Below are positions 25,726-33,647 of a stretch of DNA of 36,200 nucleotides, piece after piece. The translations under genes were made by a program, and so were the position numbers. Position 1 is the stretch's first letter, and each line of letters starts with the position of its first letter. The notes below the pieces were generated by a model. It was not told the origin of the DNA. It made no database searches and was given only the letters and a program-made list of their open reading frames with translations. The stretch is from JAKPNF01 sp031556275 (GTDB lineage Bacteria; Verrucomicrobiota; Verrucomicrobiia; Opitutales; JAKPNF01), in contig JAVBTG010000190.1 of NCBI GenBank assembly GCA_031556275.1, positions 1 through 36,200 on the forward strand, given 5' to 3'.

Positions 25726-26451
25726 TTAGAGGAAGCTTTCATCGACGAAAATGACGTCGTTCTCCTGCAGGGGCACGTCGGCGTAATCCGGATTGGTGTA
25801 GATCTGCTTGACATTGGCCCGGATGCGCTCGAAGGACCCGTCGGGTTTCTCGCGCTTGATGATGACGGAACTGGAGGCGCGAAGCGTGATGCCTCCGGCC
25901 GCGCTGATAGCCTGTGTCAGCGTGAACTTGCCCTCGGGCGGCATTTGCACCGGCGTCGAGCCGCGGAGCGTCTGCCCGTGCACGTAAACCAGACGGCTGC
26001 CGTACTGCATGATGAGCAGGGTGAGCTCGGGGTTGACCAGGTAGTCCTTGCCGTAAAGTTCGCGCAGCAGTTGGGTTGCGTCGCCCACCGTGAACCCTCC
26101 TATCTTGACGGCGCCGATCAACGGAAGCACGACCATGCCGTCGCCCGCGACGCGGGATTCCTTGGTGAGATTGGGTTCGTTAAAAACTTCTATGCGCAAC
26201 AAATCCCCCGCGCGAAGCACATAGTTGAGCGATGTCGCCACGGTGGAAAGCCCGCCCGCGGGGGACGGCATGTTTCCCGACATATCGAAGGAGCCTGCCG
26301 GCTGCGCCGCGGCGCGGCTGCCGGTGGGCGCGGTCGCGCCGGAAGCCCCGGCGGACGCCACGGGAGCGCCTTCATGCGAAGCTCCCTCCTGGGCCCATAC
26401 CGAACCAACAAGGCATCCGGCAACCAATACAAGGGAAAGTGTTTTTTTCAT
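25726..26451 (-). CDS. Polysaccharide export protein (Wza/SLBB family)
   Basis: A 241-residue outer-membrane-associated export protein. The start at 26451 gives MKKTLSLVLVAGCLVGSVWAQ: a signal peptide that also holds a lipobox-like VAGC (Cys13), so it may be lipidated like Wza. The Poly_export domain begins with NYVLRAGDLLRIEVFNEPNL and continues with the conserved VVLPLIGAVKIGGFTVGDATQLL; an SLBB-type segment follows (VYVHGQTLRGS, FTLTQAISAAGGITLRAS, VIIKRE, VPLQENDVIFV). A longer start at 26478 adds nine unlikely residues. It forms a two-gene unit with the Wzc-like kinase. No strong ribosome-binding site is seen. Confidence 0.93.
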   Translation of the reverse strand: MKKTLSLVLVAGCLVGSVWAQEGASHEGAPVASAGASGATAPTGSRAAAQPAGSFDMSGNMPSPAGGLSTVATSLNYVLRAGDLLRIEVFNEPNLTKESRVAGDGMVVLPLIGAVKIGGFTVGDATQLLRELYGKDYLVNPELTLLIMQYGSRLVYVHGQTLRGSTPVQMPPEGKFTLTQAISAAGGITLRASSSVIIKREKPDGSFERIRANVKQIYTNPDYADVPLQENDVIFVDESFL

Positions 26452-26673
26452 GGAAAAAGAAGCGACGGTTTGCACCAAAAGGATAAGTAAAGATTACTCT
26501 GTCAGAAAAATGACCGAAAATCAAACAGGACTTCCCCTGAAAAACATTTTTATCGGCCGTCAGGCCGGCAAAGCAAGCCATTTGCCACAGATAGACACCC
26601 GAAGAGGCAAAAAGATCCACGTGCCCGCGACGGCAATCGCCTCGTTGTGAAAGTAATCCGGAGGCATTTACAA
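26452..26673 (-). promoter_or_regulatory. Leader/promoter region of the export operon, with two adjoining hairpins
   Basis: This 222-bp gap lies between the barrel-gene terminator and the export gene. On the minus strand it contains GGCAAA-(8 nt)-TTTGCC directly followed by GGCC-TGAC-GGCC, then an AT-rich stretch to the start codon. I see no coding frame and no match I can name to a riboswitch. A promoter is presumed here because a terminator separates the operon from the gene before it. Confidence 0.35.
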
Positions 26674-26708
26674 AAAAACAGAGGAAGGGGAATCCTTCCT
26701 CTGTTTTT
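26674..26708 (-). terminator. Intrinsic terminator after the outer-membrane barrel gene
   Basis: A perfect 15-bp stem (26674-26688 with 26694-26708) of CAGAGGAAGG type with loop GGAAT; the A-run at 26672-26678 gives seven T's on the minus strand. It starts 26 bp beyond the barrel gene stop at 26734. Confidence 0.92.
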
Positions 26709-26733
26709 GCCGGCCGGCGACAAGCGCAACAGT

Positions 26734-27954
26734 TTAGTAACGCAAGGTGCCCGACACGAACGCAAGGTTCATATTGTACGTGCCGTACGTGACGTTGGAA
26801 CTGTTCATGAAGTACGTGTAACCGGCGGTGAAGCGCAGGTAGGAATTCGGGTTGTACCCGAAAGTCAGCCCCGAGGAATAAGTGTCGTCCGCACGGCTCG
26901 TGTCGGTGTAGGTGGAGTGCGTGTAGCGGATGAACGTCGCCGTCAGATCGAAGAACTGGTTGATCTGGTAGCGGCCGTCAAAGGCGCCGCCAAGATTCTT
27001 GATGTTCTGGCCAGCCGCACCCACGGAGTAGTTCTGATAGCCCTTGGCCGTCAGGTTGATTTTCTGCGTGAGCTCGTATGTCAGGGCGATGTCCGCACCG
27101 AAATTGGTGAAGGTAGAAGAGGGGGCAATCAAAAGCCCCTGCCATGTGTAATCGTCGATATCGACCATCGTCACGCCGACGTTGACCAGGCCGCTGAGGC
27201 GTTCCCAGCTCTTGACGCGCGCCGAAACACCGCCGAAGTAGTTGCTGCGGTTGCGACCGGGCGCCACCGACCAGCCCAATCCCGTCACGCCCTTGGCGTC
27301 GTCCAGCTGCTCGTAGCTGTACTGGAAGAACAGGCCCAAGTCCAGCTGGGGCGTAACGCTGTAATAGATCGATATCGGAATGTTGTAAATGTTCCGGTCG
27401 TTGTAAAGATAGTCCCACCCCTCGACGTAGCGCTGGTTGGTGTAGTTAAAGCCGAGCTCCAGGCTGGTTTTGGGCGAAATGTTGTAGTAACCCATCGCGC
27501 CGGCGGTAAAGGTGTCGGAGCGGATGATGTCCTGATTCGTCACACCGGGAACAATCGCGGAGGGGGTGTTTTGATAGTTCTGAACGTAGGAAACGTTGAG
27601 CTTGGCGGAAAAGGGGTCTCCCTGATAGGTCAGGTCGAAGAACGCCTTGGCCAAATTCTCGTTGTAGCGGGCGTTGTCCAGGTAGCGGATCATGTCCTCG
27701 TGGAAGGAGGCGTTCGCCGAAACCTTGCTGTTGCGGCCCCAATTGACCACAACCCCGGGGCTCATGATCAAGGCGTAGTCTTCAACCTTGTTCGAGTGGG
27801 CGCTGGTCACGTTGCTATTGTATTGGCCCTTCAGCTTGCCGTCAAAAAAGACGTCGAGATTGTCGCCGACGGAGAACAGAGGGGCAGCCTGCACAGTCGC
27901 AACCATCCCGAGAAGTGCGACTGCGCCGAAAAATTTTGAGGTATGTTTCTTCAT
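26734..27954 (-). CDS. Outer-membrane beta-barrel protein (BBP2-like) of the exopolysaccharide locus
   Basis: A 406-residue exported protein: signal peptide MKKHTSKFFGAVALLGMVATVQA, then alternating beta-strand segments rich in Tyr, Asn and Ser (for example AKLNVSYVQNYQN, TSLELGFNYTNQRY, LTAKGYQNYSVG) and a C-terminal aromatic strand ending LRY, the mark of BAM-inserted barrels. It resembles the putative beta-barrel porin 2 (BBP2) or EpsL-type proteins that sit with Wza/Wzc systems; this assignment is from pattern and context. It is separated from the export genes by a terminator, so it has its own transcript, and is divergent from the TPR gene. Confidence 0.8.
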   Translation of the reverse strand: MKKHTSKFFGAVALLGMVATVQAAPLFSVGDNLDVFFDGKLKGQYNSNVTSAHSNKVEDYALIMSPGVVVNWGRNSKVSANASFHEDMIRYLDNARYNENLAKAFFDLTYQGDPFSAKLNVSYVQNYQNTPSAIVPGVTNQDIIRSDTFTAGAMGYYNISPKTSLELGFNYTNQRYVEGWDYLYNDRNIYNIPISIYYSVTPQLDLGLFFQYSYEQLDDAKGVTGLGWSVAPGRNRSNYFGGVSARVKSWERLSGLVNVGVTMVDIDDYTWQGLLIAPSSTFTNFGADIALTYELTQKINLTAKGYQNYSVGAAGQNIKNLGGAFDGRYQINQFFDLTATFIRYTHSTYTDTSRADDTYSSGLTFGYNPNSYLRFTAGYTYFMNSSNVTYGTYNMNLAFVSGTLRY

Positions 27955-28146
27955 AAAGCGTAGAATGAATATTTTGCGGATATGCAGAGTGAACCATAAA
28001 ACACGCCGAGCCGCAATAGTAAAAATCGCCTAAAACTCCGCGCGGGAACGCACACAGATTCCACATTTCCCAGCCGATTTGCAAGTTTTTTTATGAGCGC
28101 CCCGGACTTTTGCTCCACAAGAAACAGACAGGACGCATAAAGTCGC

Positions 28147-28175
28147 TTGCAAAAGATCCGTCGCGGCATTATTTC
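28147..28175 (+). promoter_or_regulatory. Possible promoter of the TPR membrane gene
   Basis: TTGCAA (28147-28152) and TATTTC (28170-28175) with a 17-bp spacer, 12 bp before the ATG at 28188. The leader would be very short. The rest of the 233-bp divergent gap (27955-28187) shows no coding frame. Confidence 0.3.
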
Positions 28176-28187
28176 CATATACGTTCT

Positions 28188-29894
28188 ATGTCCACGCCAA
28201 AAAAAGCTCCCGCGCGCACGCAAAAGACGGCAGTTTCCCCGAATCAACGCTCCGTGCTATTTGGACTGGCCGTGCAACAACGCCTTCCCGACGGGCGATG
28301 GGTGCTCTCGTTTCGCTGGCCGAGAATCGCGCTCTATGCGCTCGCTGCCTTCGTCATATCTTACATCGCGGGGGCTTCGGCCGCCTATTTGTGGTTCCGG
28401 TACAAACGCGGCTACACCGAAGAAAGCTATTGGAAATCCTACGCGCTGCCCTTCCGCATGACGGAACACCGCGAGGAAATGGGGGAGCACCACATCGCCC
28501 AGGCCATTGAAAGCTTCAAGCGGCAGGAATACAGGGAGGGGCTTTATCTCTTGCGCATCGGGGTGGCGCGCGCGCCCAAAAACCTTGAGGGGCGACAATT
28601 GCTGGCCGATTTTTACATCCGGCTTTTTCACCAGCCGGAAGACGGCCTGAGAATCTTGAAAGACGGCCTGCCCTACGCCTCCGGAAACCAACGCTACCTC
28701 AACGCCTACCTCACGCTGCTGAACAAATACATGAAGGACAACGAGGTGCTGGAGCTCACGCAGGCGGAGCTCGACAAGAACCCGCAGAACCCCACGATCG
28801 TCAAGACGCTCGTGCTGCACCGCGCCCAGGCCTTGGCCCTGCTGCTGCGCTACGACGAAGTGGAGGACCTGCTGGCCAAATACGAGCTGGACAAGACGCA
28901 AGAGGGCGTGCTGCTGACGGCCACCATCCTTTGGACGCGCGACCGCAAGGACGAGGCCGTCAAGCTTGTCGCCGACGCCCTGGAGCAGACGCCCCCCACC
29001 ACCCGGAATCCCCTGTTCGCCGCGCTCACGCGTTACCTCCGCGAAAGCGGCCGCCTGGATGAGGCACGCCAGGTCGCCTCCCGATGGATGCTGAACAATT
29101 CGCAGCAAGTCCAGCCGCGCATAGAATATTTGCACCTGTTGCACACTGAGGGCGACTACGACTACGAAAAACAGTACGCCAACGACACGCTCCAGATTTT
29201 CCACAATGAGCAAAACGCGCTCCTGCTGCTCGCCAACTACGCGACCGCCCGAGGCAACGTCGAGCTGGTGCGCCGCATTTATGAACGAGCGGTGGAAAAC
29301 GAGTTCGACATCGCGCCGTTCACCCTGCTGCTGATCGAGGCCTACATTTCCGCCACCGACTACGCCAGCGCCATCGCCTTCGTGGAGGAGATCGACAGCG
29401 AAAAACCCTCTTGGCTGCGGCAGCACAAGGCCCTCTTCGACAGCCTGCGCGCCGTCGCCTACTACGGAAGCGGCAACACGGATCTCAGCACGCTCTACCT
29501 CAACCAGTTTCTGGCCGCCCGTTCATTGCGGGTGGAAAATCTGCTGGCGATCGCCGACCGTCTGGAAAAACTCGGGGCGTTGCTGCAGGCGCGGCGCATT
29601 CTGGCCCAAGCCTACGCCAACAATCCGGAAAACCAGATCGTCCTCACACGCCTGACTTCGCTGGATCTGCGTCTGGGTATTTCCGAAAATCTCGGGCCGC
29701 ACTTGATGGCCCTGATGAAAATGCGCCGCCCAAGCCCGAAATTGCTGATCGAATCCTACCGCAACCTCGGGAGCGACCGTTTCATTTTCGTGAAAGACCG
29801 CGAGCAGCTCATCAACGCCATCTTGGAGACGATCGAAAGGTCGCCAAAGTCCAAGGATATCCAAGAGACGATCGAGGCGGAGGAAGTTGGCTGA
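28188..29894 (+). CDS. Membrane-anchored TPR-repeat protein near the exopolysaccharide genes
   Basis: A 568-residue protein of unknown specific function. One hydrophobic helix (about residues 46-68, ALYALAAFVISYIAGASAAYL) follows a basic cytoplasmic N terminus; the remainder (about 90-560) is an all-helical array of tetratricopeptide-like repeats: AIESFKRQEYREGLYLLRIG, ANYATARGNVELVRRIYERA, YGSGNTDLSTLYLNQFLAAR, LEKLGALLQARRILAQAYA. Such proteins often scaffold envelope or polysaccharide machines. The start at 28188 drops 26 residues of an unlikely upstream extension. It is divergent from the barrel gene, so the two share a regulatory gap. Role in export is inferred from position only. Confidence 0.75.
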   Translation: MSTPKKAPARTQKTAVSPNQRSVLFGLAVQQRLPDGRWVLSFRWPRIALYALAAFVISYIAGASAAYLWFRYKRGYTEESYWKSYALPFRMTEHREEMGEHHIAQAIESFKRQEYREGLYLLRIGVARAPKNLEGRQLLADFYIRLFHQPEDGLRILKDGLPYASGNQRYLNAYLTLLNKYMKDNEVLELTQAELDKNPQNPTIVKTLVLHRAQALALLLRYDEVEDLLAKYELDKTQEGVLLTATILWTRDRKDEAVKLVADALEQTPPTTRNPLFAALTRYLRESGRLDEARQVASRWMLNNSQQVQPRIEYLHLLHTEGDYDYEKQYANDTLQIFHNEQNALLLLANYATARGNVELVRRIYERAVENEFDIAPFTLLLIEAYISATDYASAIAFVEEIDSEKPSWLRQHKALFDSLRAVAYYGSGNTDLSTLYLNQFLAARSLRVENLLAIADRLEKLGALLQARRILAQAYANNPENQIVLTRLTSLDLRLGISENLGPHLMALMKMRRPSPKLLIESYRNLGSDRFIFVKDREQLINAILETIERSPKSKDIQETIEAEEVG

Positions 29895-29912
29895 GGCTCG
29901 CGCGCTGCTAAA

Positions 29913-29977
29913 GGGCCGTTGGAGGCGTGCGGCCCCACAGTGGCCGACGCGTAGCATTGTCGGCGTTCTGGCCGACA
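29913..29977. repeat. Clustered short GC-rich inverted and direct repeats
   Basis: In the 118-bp gap between two convergent genes: GGGCCG (29913-29918) with CGGCCC (29930-29935), GCCGAC (29944-29949) with GTCGGC (29960-29965), and a direct repeat TGGCCGAC at 29942-29949 and 29970-29977. There is no T-run, so it is a poor intrinsic terminator; it looks like a dispersed palindromic unit. Confidence 0.4.
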
Positions 29978-30012
29978 TTTCATTTCTCAGCCTTTCACCC
30001 TCCATTGGGGGT

Positions 30013-31284
30013 CTATTCCTGCGACAGCTCCTGTGGGAGTGAAAGCGTCGTCCACACCACGCGGCGGCCGTCCGTCTCGTCCACGCGCACGTCGACGCCC
30101 GAGCCGTCCAAACGGACCGTCTCGCCCTTTTGCGGCAGGCGGCCAAGCGTGTCCGTCACAAGCCCGCCGAGCGTCGACACCGTCTCGCTCTCGAAGGGCA
30201 ACTTGAAGCGGTCCTGCAGATCATGCAAGGGCGTCAGCCCCGAGACGCGAAAACTTCGGCCGTCGGGCTGGGGGATGATGAAAATTTCCTGCGCCGTGTC
30301 AAACTCGTCGCGGATTTCGCCCACGATTTCCTCGACGATACTGTCGAGCGTGACGACGCCCGCCGTGCCGCCGAACTCGTCCACCACCAGCGCCATGTGC
30401 TGCTTGTTGCGCAGCATTTTGGACAGGGCGCCGTCGAGGCGTTCGTTGGCGTTCAGGCGCAAAATATCGCGCCGCAGTTGCGTGAGCGAGGTGTCACCCT
30501 CGGCGGAGCGGAAGACGTCTTTTATATGGATCAGACCGAGGCAGTGGTCCAAGTCGTGGTCGCACAGGGGAAAGCGCGTGTGCCCGCTGCCGCGGGCGCG
30601 CTCCAGCATCTTTTGCACGGGTTCCTTCACGTCCAAAAAAACAACCTGGTTACGCGGCAGCATGATGTCGGAGACGTCTAGCGAATTGAGGTTGACCGCA
30701 TTGCCCAATATCGCGCGCACCGTCGGCGAGAGGCGGTAGACGTCCTCCCCCATCGCGCTGACTTGGCGCTCGACGTCGAGCAGGCGCACCGGCTGCGCGG
30801 CCGTGGCCTTCAGGCGGCGCGAGAGGCCGCGGGCGGCGCATGTCATGCATTTCAAAAACGGCAGGCACACCCACGCGCAGACGTTGGCAAACCCGCCGAA
30901 GCGCCGCACGACCGCGAAGGGAAAACTTAAGCCCACGCTGCGCGGCACCAGATAGCAAAACGTGTAAAACAACCCCATCAGCGCGATCCACGCGATGACG
31001 GCCGCCGCCAAAAATTCCAGCGTCGTGTGCGTGTCCAACGCCGCGCATATCAGCGTGGCGAAGGCCCCCGTCAGCGCGAAGATGGAAAAATGGATCGCCC
31101 GCAAAAGCTTGTCGGCTTTTTCGATGCGTTTTTGCACGCCCTTGTGGGCGCGCACCCGCGCGATGATCGCCTCGTCAAACGTGGTGCGCAGCTTGACCAG
31201 CGCGTACTCGCAGCACACCAAAATCGCGCATATGACGGCGCACACAAGCGCGCCAAACACACAGGCCCACGAAAGCGCGCTCAT
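30013..31284 (-). CDS. CNNM/CorC-type transporter-associated protein (CBS and CorC_HlyC domains)
   Basis: A 423-residue inner-membrane protein of the CNNM/HlyC-CorC family, linked to magnesium or cobalt efflux. The N-terminal CNNM/DUF21 domain (about residues 1-150) has several hydrophobic helices; a CBS pair (about 200-320) starts with VSDIMLPRNQVVFLD and contains HTRFPLCDHDLDHCLGLIHIKDVF and VVDEFGGTAGVVTLDSIVEEIVGEIRDE; the C-terminal CorC_HlyC domain (about 340-420) ends with TLSLP. The older label hemolysin is not meant literally. Its ATG overlaps the hisC stop by 4 bp, so it is co-translated with hisC; no functional link is evident. Confidence 0.92.
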   Translation of the reverse strand: MSALSWACVFGALVCAVICAILVCCEYALVKLRTTFDEAIIARVRAHKGVQKRIEKADKLLRAIHFSIFALTGAFATLICAALDTHTTLEFLAAAVIAWIALMGLFYTFCYLVPRSVGLSFPFAVVRRFGGFANVCAWVCLPFLKCMTCAARGLSRRLKATAAQPVRLLDVERQVSAMGEDVYRLSPTVRAILGNAVNLNSLDVSDIMLPRNQVVFLDVKEPVQKMLERARGSGHTRFPLCDHDLDHCLGLIHIKDVFRSAEGDTSLTQLRRDILRLNANERLDGALSKMLRNKQHMALVVDEFGGTAGVVTLDSIVEEIVGEIRDEFDTAQEIFIIPQPDGRSFRVSGLTPLHDLQDRFKLPFESETVSTLGGLVTDTLGRLPQKGETVRLDGSGVDVRVDETDGRRVVWTTLSLPQELSQE

Positions 31285-32402
31285 CGCTTGGGCGGGCTCC
31301 CGACCGCGCGCAACCCGTCCGCGAATGTTTTTAAGAAACGCTCGTTCTGCGCTTGGGTGCCGACCGTTACGCGCAGATATTCGGGCAGTTTGTACGGAAC
31401 CATGCCTCGCACGATGACGCCTTTGCTTTGCAGATAACCCGCCATGTCCGTGGCAAACGCCCCGACTTTAAACAGCACGAAATTGGCTTGGCTGGGGACT
31501 GTCTCGAAGCCGAGTCCGGCAAGGCCCTTCGCCAGTTGGTCCAATCCCTCGCGGTTGACGCGGCGGGTTTTCTCGACAAATTCGGTGTCGTCCAGCGCCG
31601 CCAACGCCGCCGCCTGCGAAATCGCGTTGACGTTAAAAGGCTGGCGGGCCCTGTGCATCAGCCCGACGAGACCCTCCGGCCCGTAGCCGTAGCCCACGCG
31701 CATGCCGGCGCACCCGTAGATTTTGGAAAAGGTACGGCAGCACAAGACAGGGCGGCCCTCGGCGATCAGCGGCCGCAGATCCGGCGGGCTGTCCATGAAC
31801 TCCGCGTAAGCCTCGTCGAAGCACAGGATAACGTGCTCTGGCAGGCCGCGGGCGAAGGCGAGGATGTCCGCCGTGTCGTTGACCCCGCCCGTCGGGTTGT
31901 TCGGGTGGGTGAAAAATACGATTTTGGTGCGCTCGTTCACGGCCTCGCGCATGGCGCCCAAATCGTGCGCGAAATCCTTCGTCATCGGGGCCGTCACCAG
32001 CTTCGCCCCCGCCATGCGGGCGAGCAGGCGGTAGACGATGAAGGCGTACTCGCCCATCACCACCTCGTCGCCCGGGCGCAAAAAGGCGCGGGTGAGCAGC
32101 TCGATCACCTCGTTCGAGCCGTTGCCGCACACAAACTGCGCGGGTGAAAGGTTCCAAAGCGCCGCGAGCTTGCGCGTCAAATCGTAGCAAGCGCTGTCCG
32201 GATATAAATTGGCCGAACGCAAGGCGTCCCGCGCGGCGGCGATCGCCTTGGGCGAGGAGCCCAGCGGGTTTTCGTTGGAGGCCAGTTTCAGGACGCTGTC
32301 GGGATCGAGCCCGAATTCGCGCGCCACGTGCGAGATCGGCTTTCCCGCTTCGTACACGGGTTGTTCCCGTATTTCAGGACGGGCGAGGTCTTCTATGTTC
32401 AT
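31281..32402 (-). CDS. hisC: Histidinol-phosphate aminotransferase
   Basis: A PLP enzyme of fold type I that converts imidazole acetol phosphate to histidinol phosphate in histidine synthesis; related enzymes act on aromatic amino acids. The 373-residue protein has KLASNENPLGSSPKA, GNGSNEVIELLTRAFL, FFTHPNNPTGG, CFDEAYAEF and the PLP-lysine motif TFSKIYGCAGMRVGYG (Lys near residue 227). The ATG at 32402 is chosen over 32447 because the extra 15 residues are not family-like and cross the promoter. It overlaps the CNNM/CorC gene by 4 bp. No other his genes are nearby, so activity on phenylalanine or tyrosine is a possible alternative. Confidence 0.92.
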   Translation of the reverse strand: MNIEDLARPEIREQPVYEAGKPISHVAREFGLDPDSVLKLASNENPLGSSPKAIAAARDALRSANLYPDSACYDLTRKLAALWNLSPAQFVCGNGSNEVIELLTRAFLRPGDEVVMGEYAFIVYRLLARMAGAKLVTAPMTKDFAHDLGAMREAVNERTKIVFFTHPNNPTGGVNDTADILAFARGLPEHVILCFDEAYAEFMDSPPDLRPLIAEGRPVLCCRTFSKIYGCAGMRVGYGYGPEGLVGLMHRARQPFNVNAISQAAALAALDDTEFVEKTRRVNREGLDQLAKGLAGLGFETVPSQANFVLFKVGAFATDMAGYLQSKGVIVRGMVPYKLPEYLRVTVGTQAQNERFLKTFADGLRAVGSPPKR

Positions 32403-32418
32403 CGGTGATCGAATGTCA

Positions 32419-32447
32419 TATATAAAACGCCCCGCCCCTCCTTGCAA
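32419..32447 (-). promoter_or_regulatory. Probable hisC promoter
   Basis: On the minus strand TTGCAA (32447-32442) and TATATA (32424-32419) are separated by exactly 17 bp, close to a sigma-70 consensus, 16 bp before the hisC ATG. The predicted leader is about 10 nt, which fits the lack of a Shine-Dalgarno. Confidence 0.45.
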
Positions 32448-32503
32448 GAGCGCGCATTTTAAATTTCCAATTTGCCCCCAAACCGTTTAGAAAGAAGTAG
32501 CTT

Positions 32504-33637
32504 ATGGATAACAAACCCCTTTCCGGCATCACAGTGCTGGACATGTCGCACGTTCTGAGCGGCCCGTTTTGCACAATGCACCTGGCCGACAACGGCGCGC
32601 GCGTGATCAAGATCGAGCGCGAAAAGGGCGACGACACGCGCTACTTCAGCCCCTTCTACGATAACGCCAAGTCGGCGTATTTCCACGCGATCAACCGCGG
32701 CAAGGAGAGCATCAAGCTCAACCTCAAGAAAATCGAGGACATGAAAATTCTCGATAACATCATGAAAAAGGCCGATGTGCTGGTGGAAAATTTCCGCCCG
32801 GGCACGATGGAGAAGCTGGGCTTGGCCCCCAAGGAGCTGCTCAAGAAATATTCCAACCTCATCATTTGCTCGATCAGCGGCTTCGGCCAGACCGGCCCCA
32901 TGGCCAAAACCCCCGCCTACGACACCGTCATGCAGGGGCTTTCGGGCGCGATGAGCTTCACCGGCAAGGAAGGCGAGACGCACTCGCGCCTGGGCATCCC
33001 CGTGTGCGACTTGGGCGCGGGGATGTACGCCTTCGGCGCGATCTGCGCCGCCCTCGTGGGCCGCGCGCGCACCGGCAAGGGCACGTGGATCGACATCTCC
33101 ATGCTCGACAGCGTGTGGACGATGCTCGAAAGCGGCCTGCTCAACGTGCTGGCCAAGGGCAAGGATCTTTTGTGCCTGGGCAACCGCCACCCGAACATCA
33201 CGCCCTTCGACACGTTCCGCTGCGCCGACCAGCCGATCGCCATGTGCTGCGCCAACGACGCGCTGTACGTGAAGGCGATGGACGTGCTCGGCATGCCCGA
33301 GTTCAAAGAAAAGCCCGAATATCTCACCAACCACCTGCGCACGCAAAACCACGCCGCGTTGAAGGAAAAGATCGAGGCGGTTTTGGGCACGCAACCGGCC
33401 TCCTATTGGCTGGAAAAACTGGAGGCAGGCGGCGTGCCGTGCGGCCCCGTCAACACCGTCAGCCAAGCCGCGAACCTCGAACAGCTGGCAGTGCGCGACA
33501 TGACGCCGCTGTCCGGAGGCCAGCCCGTATTCGGCACGCCCTTTAAGTACAGCAGCTACGACAGCCGCATCGCGCAAAAGCCAGCGCCCGACGTGGACGA
33601 AGACGGAGAGGCTTTACGCCGCGAGTTTTCCAGTTAG
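32504..33637 (+). CDS. Class III CoA-transferase (CaiB/BaiF/Frc family)
   Basis: A 377-residue CoA-transferase that moves CoA between carboxylic acids through an aspartyl anhydride. The N terminus GITVLDMSHVLSGPFCTMHLADNGARVIKIE and ENFRPGTMEKLGL are family motifs; the nucleophile is Asp169 in PVCDLGAGMYA, the same position as in formyl-CoA transferase. RTGKGTWIDISMLDS and GGVPCGPVNTV complete the signature. Substrates cannot be deduced: the family covers formate/oxalate, carnitine, bile acids, succinate and aromatic acids, and no partner decarboxylase or dehydrogenase is adjacent. It is divergent from hisC and 10 bp before the RmlD-like gene, so these are probably co-transcribed. Confidence 0.92.
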   Translation: MDNKPLSGITVLDMSHVLSGPFCTMHLADNGARVIKIEREKGDDTRYFSPFYDNAKSAYFHAINRGKESIKLNLKKIEDMKILDNIMKKADVLVENFRPGTMEKLGLAPKELLKKYSNLIICSISGFGQTGPMAKTPAYDTVMQGLSGAMSFTGKEGETHSRLGIPVCDLGAGMYAFGAICAALVGRARTGKGTWIDISMLDSVWTMLESGLLNVLAKGKDLLCLGNRHPNITPFDTFRCADQPIAMCCANDALYVKAMDVLGMPEFKEKPEYLTNHLRTQNHAALKEKIEAVLGTQPASYWLEKLEAGGVPCGPVNTVSQAANLEQLAVRDMTPLSGGQPVFGTPFKYSSYDSRIAQKPAPDVDEDGEALRREFSS

Positions 33638-33647
33638 AATAGGATGG

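Noticed and set aside
26540..26610. Possible cyclic-di-GMP (GEMM) riboswitch before the export genes
   Set aside because: The hairpin words resemble GGCAAA and GCAAAGCC pieces only superficially; the conserved core and the second stem are not present in order.
26647..27939. 430-codon frame antisense to the outer-membrane barrel gene
   Set aside because: Valine-rich, no motifs; the minus frame has a signal peptide, beta-strand pattern and terminal aromatic residue, and a terminator oriented for it.
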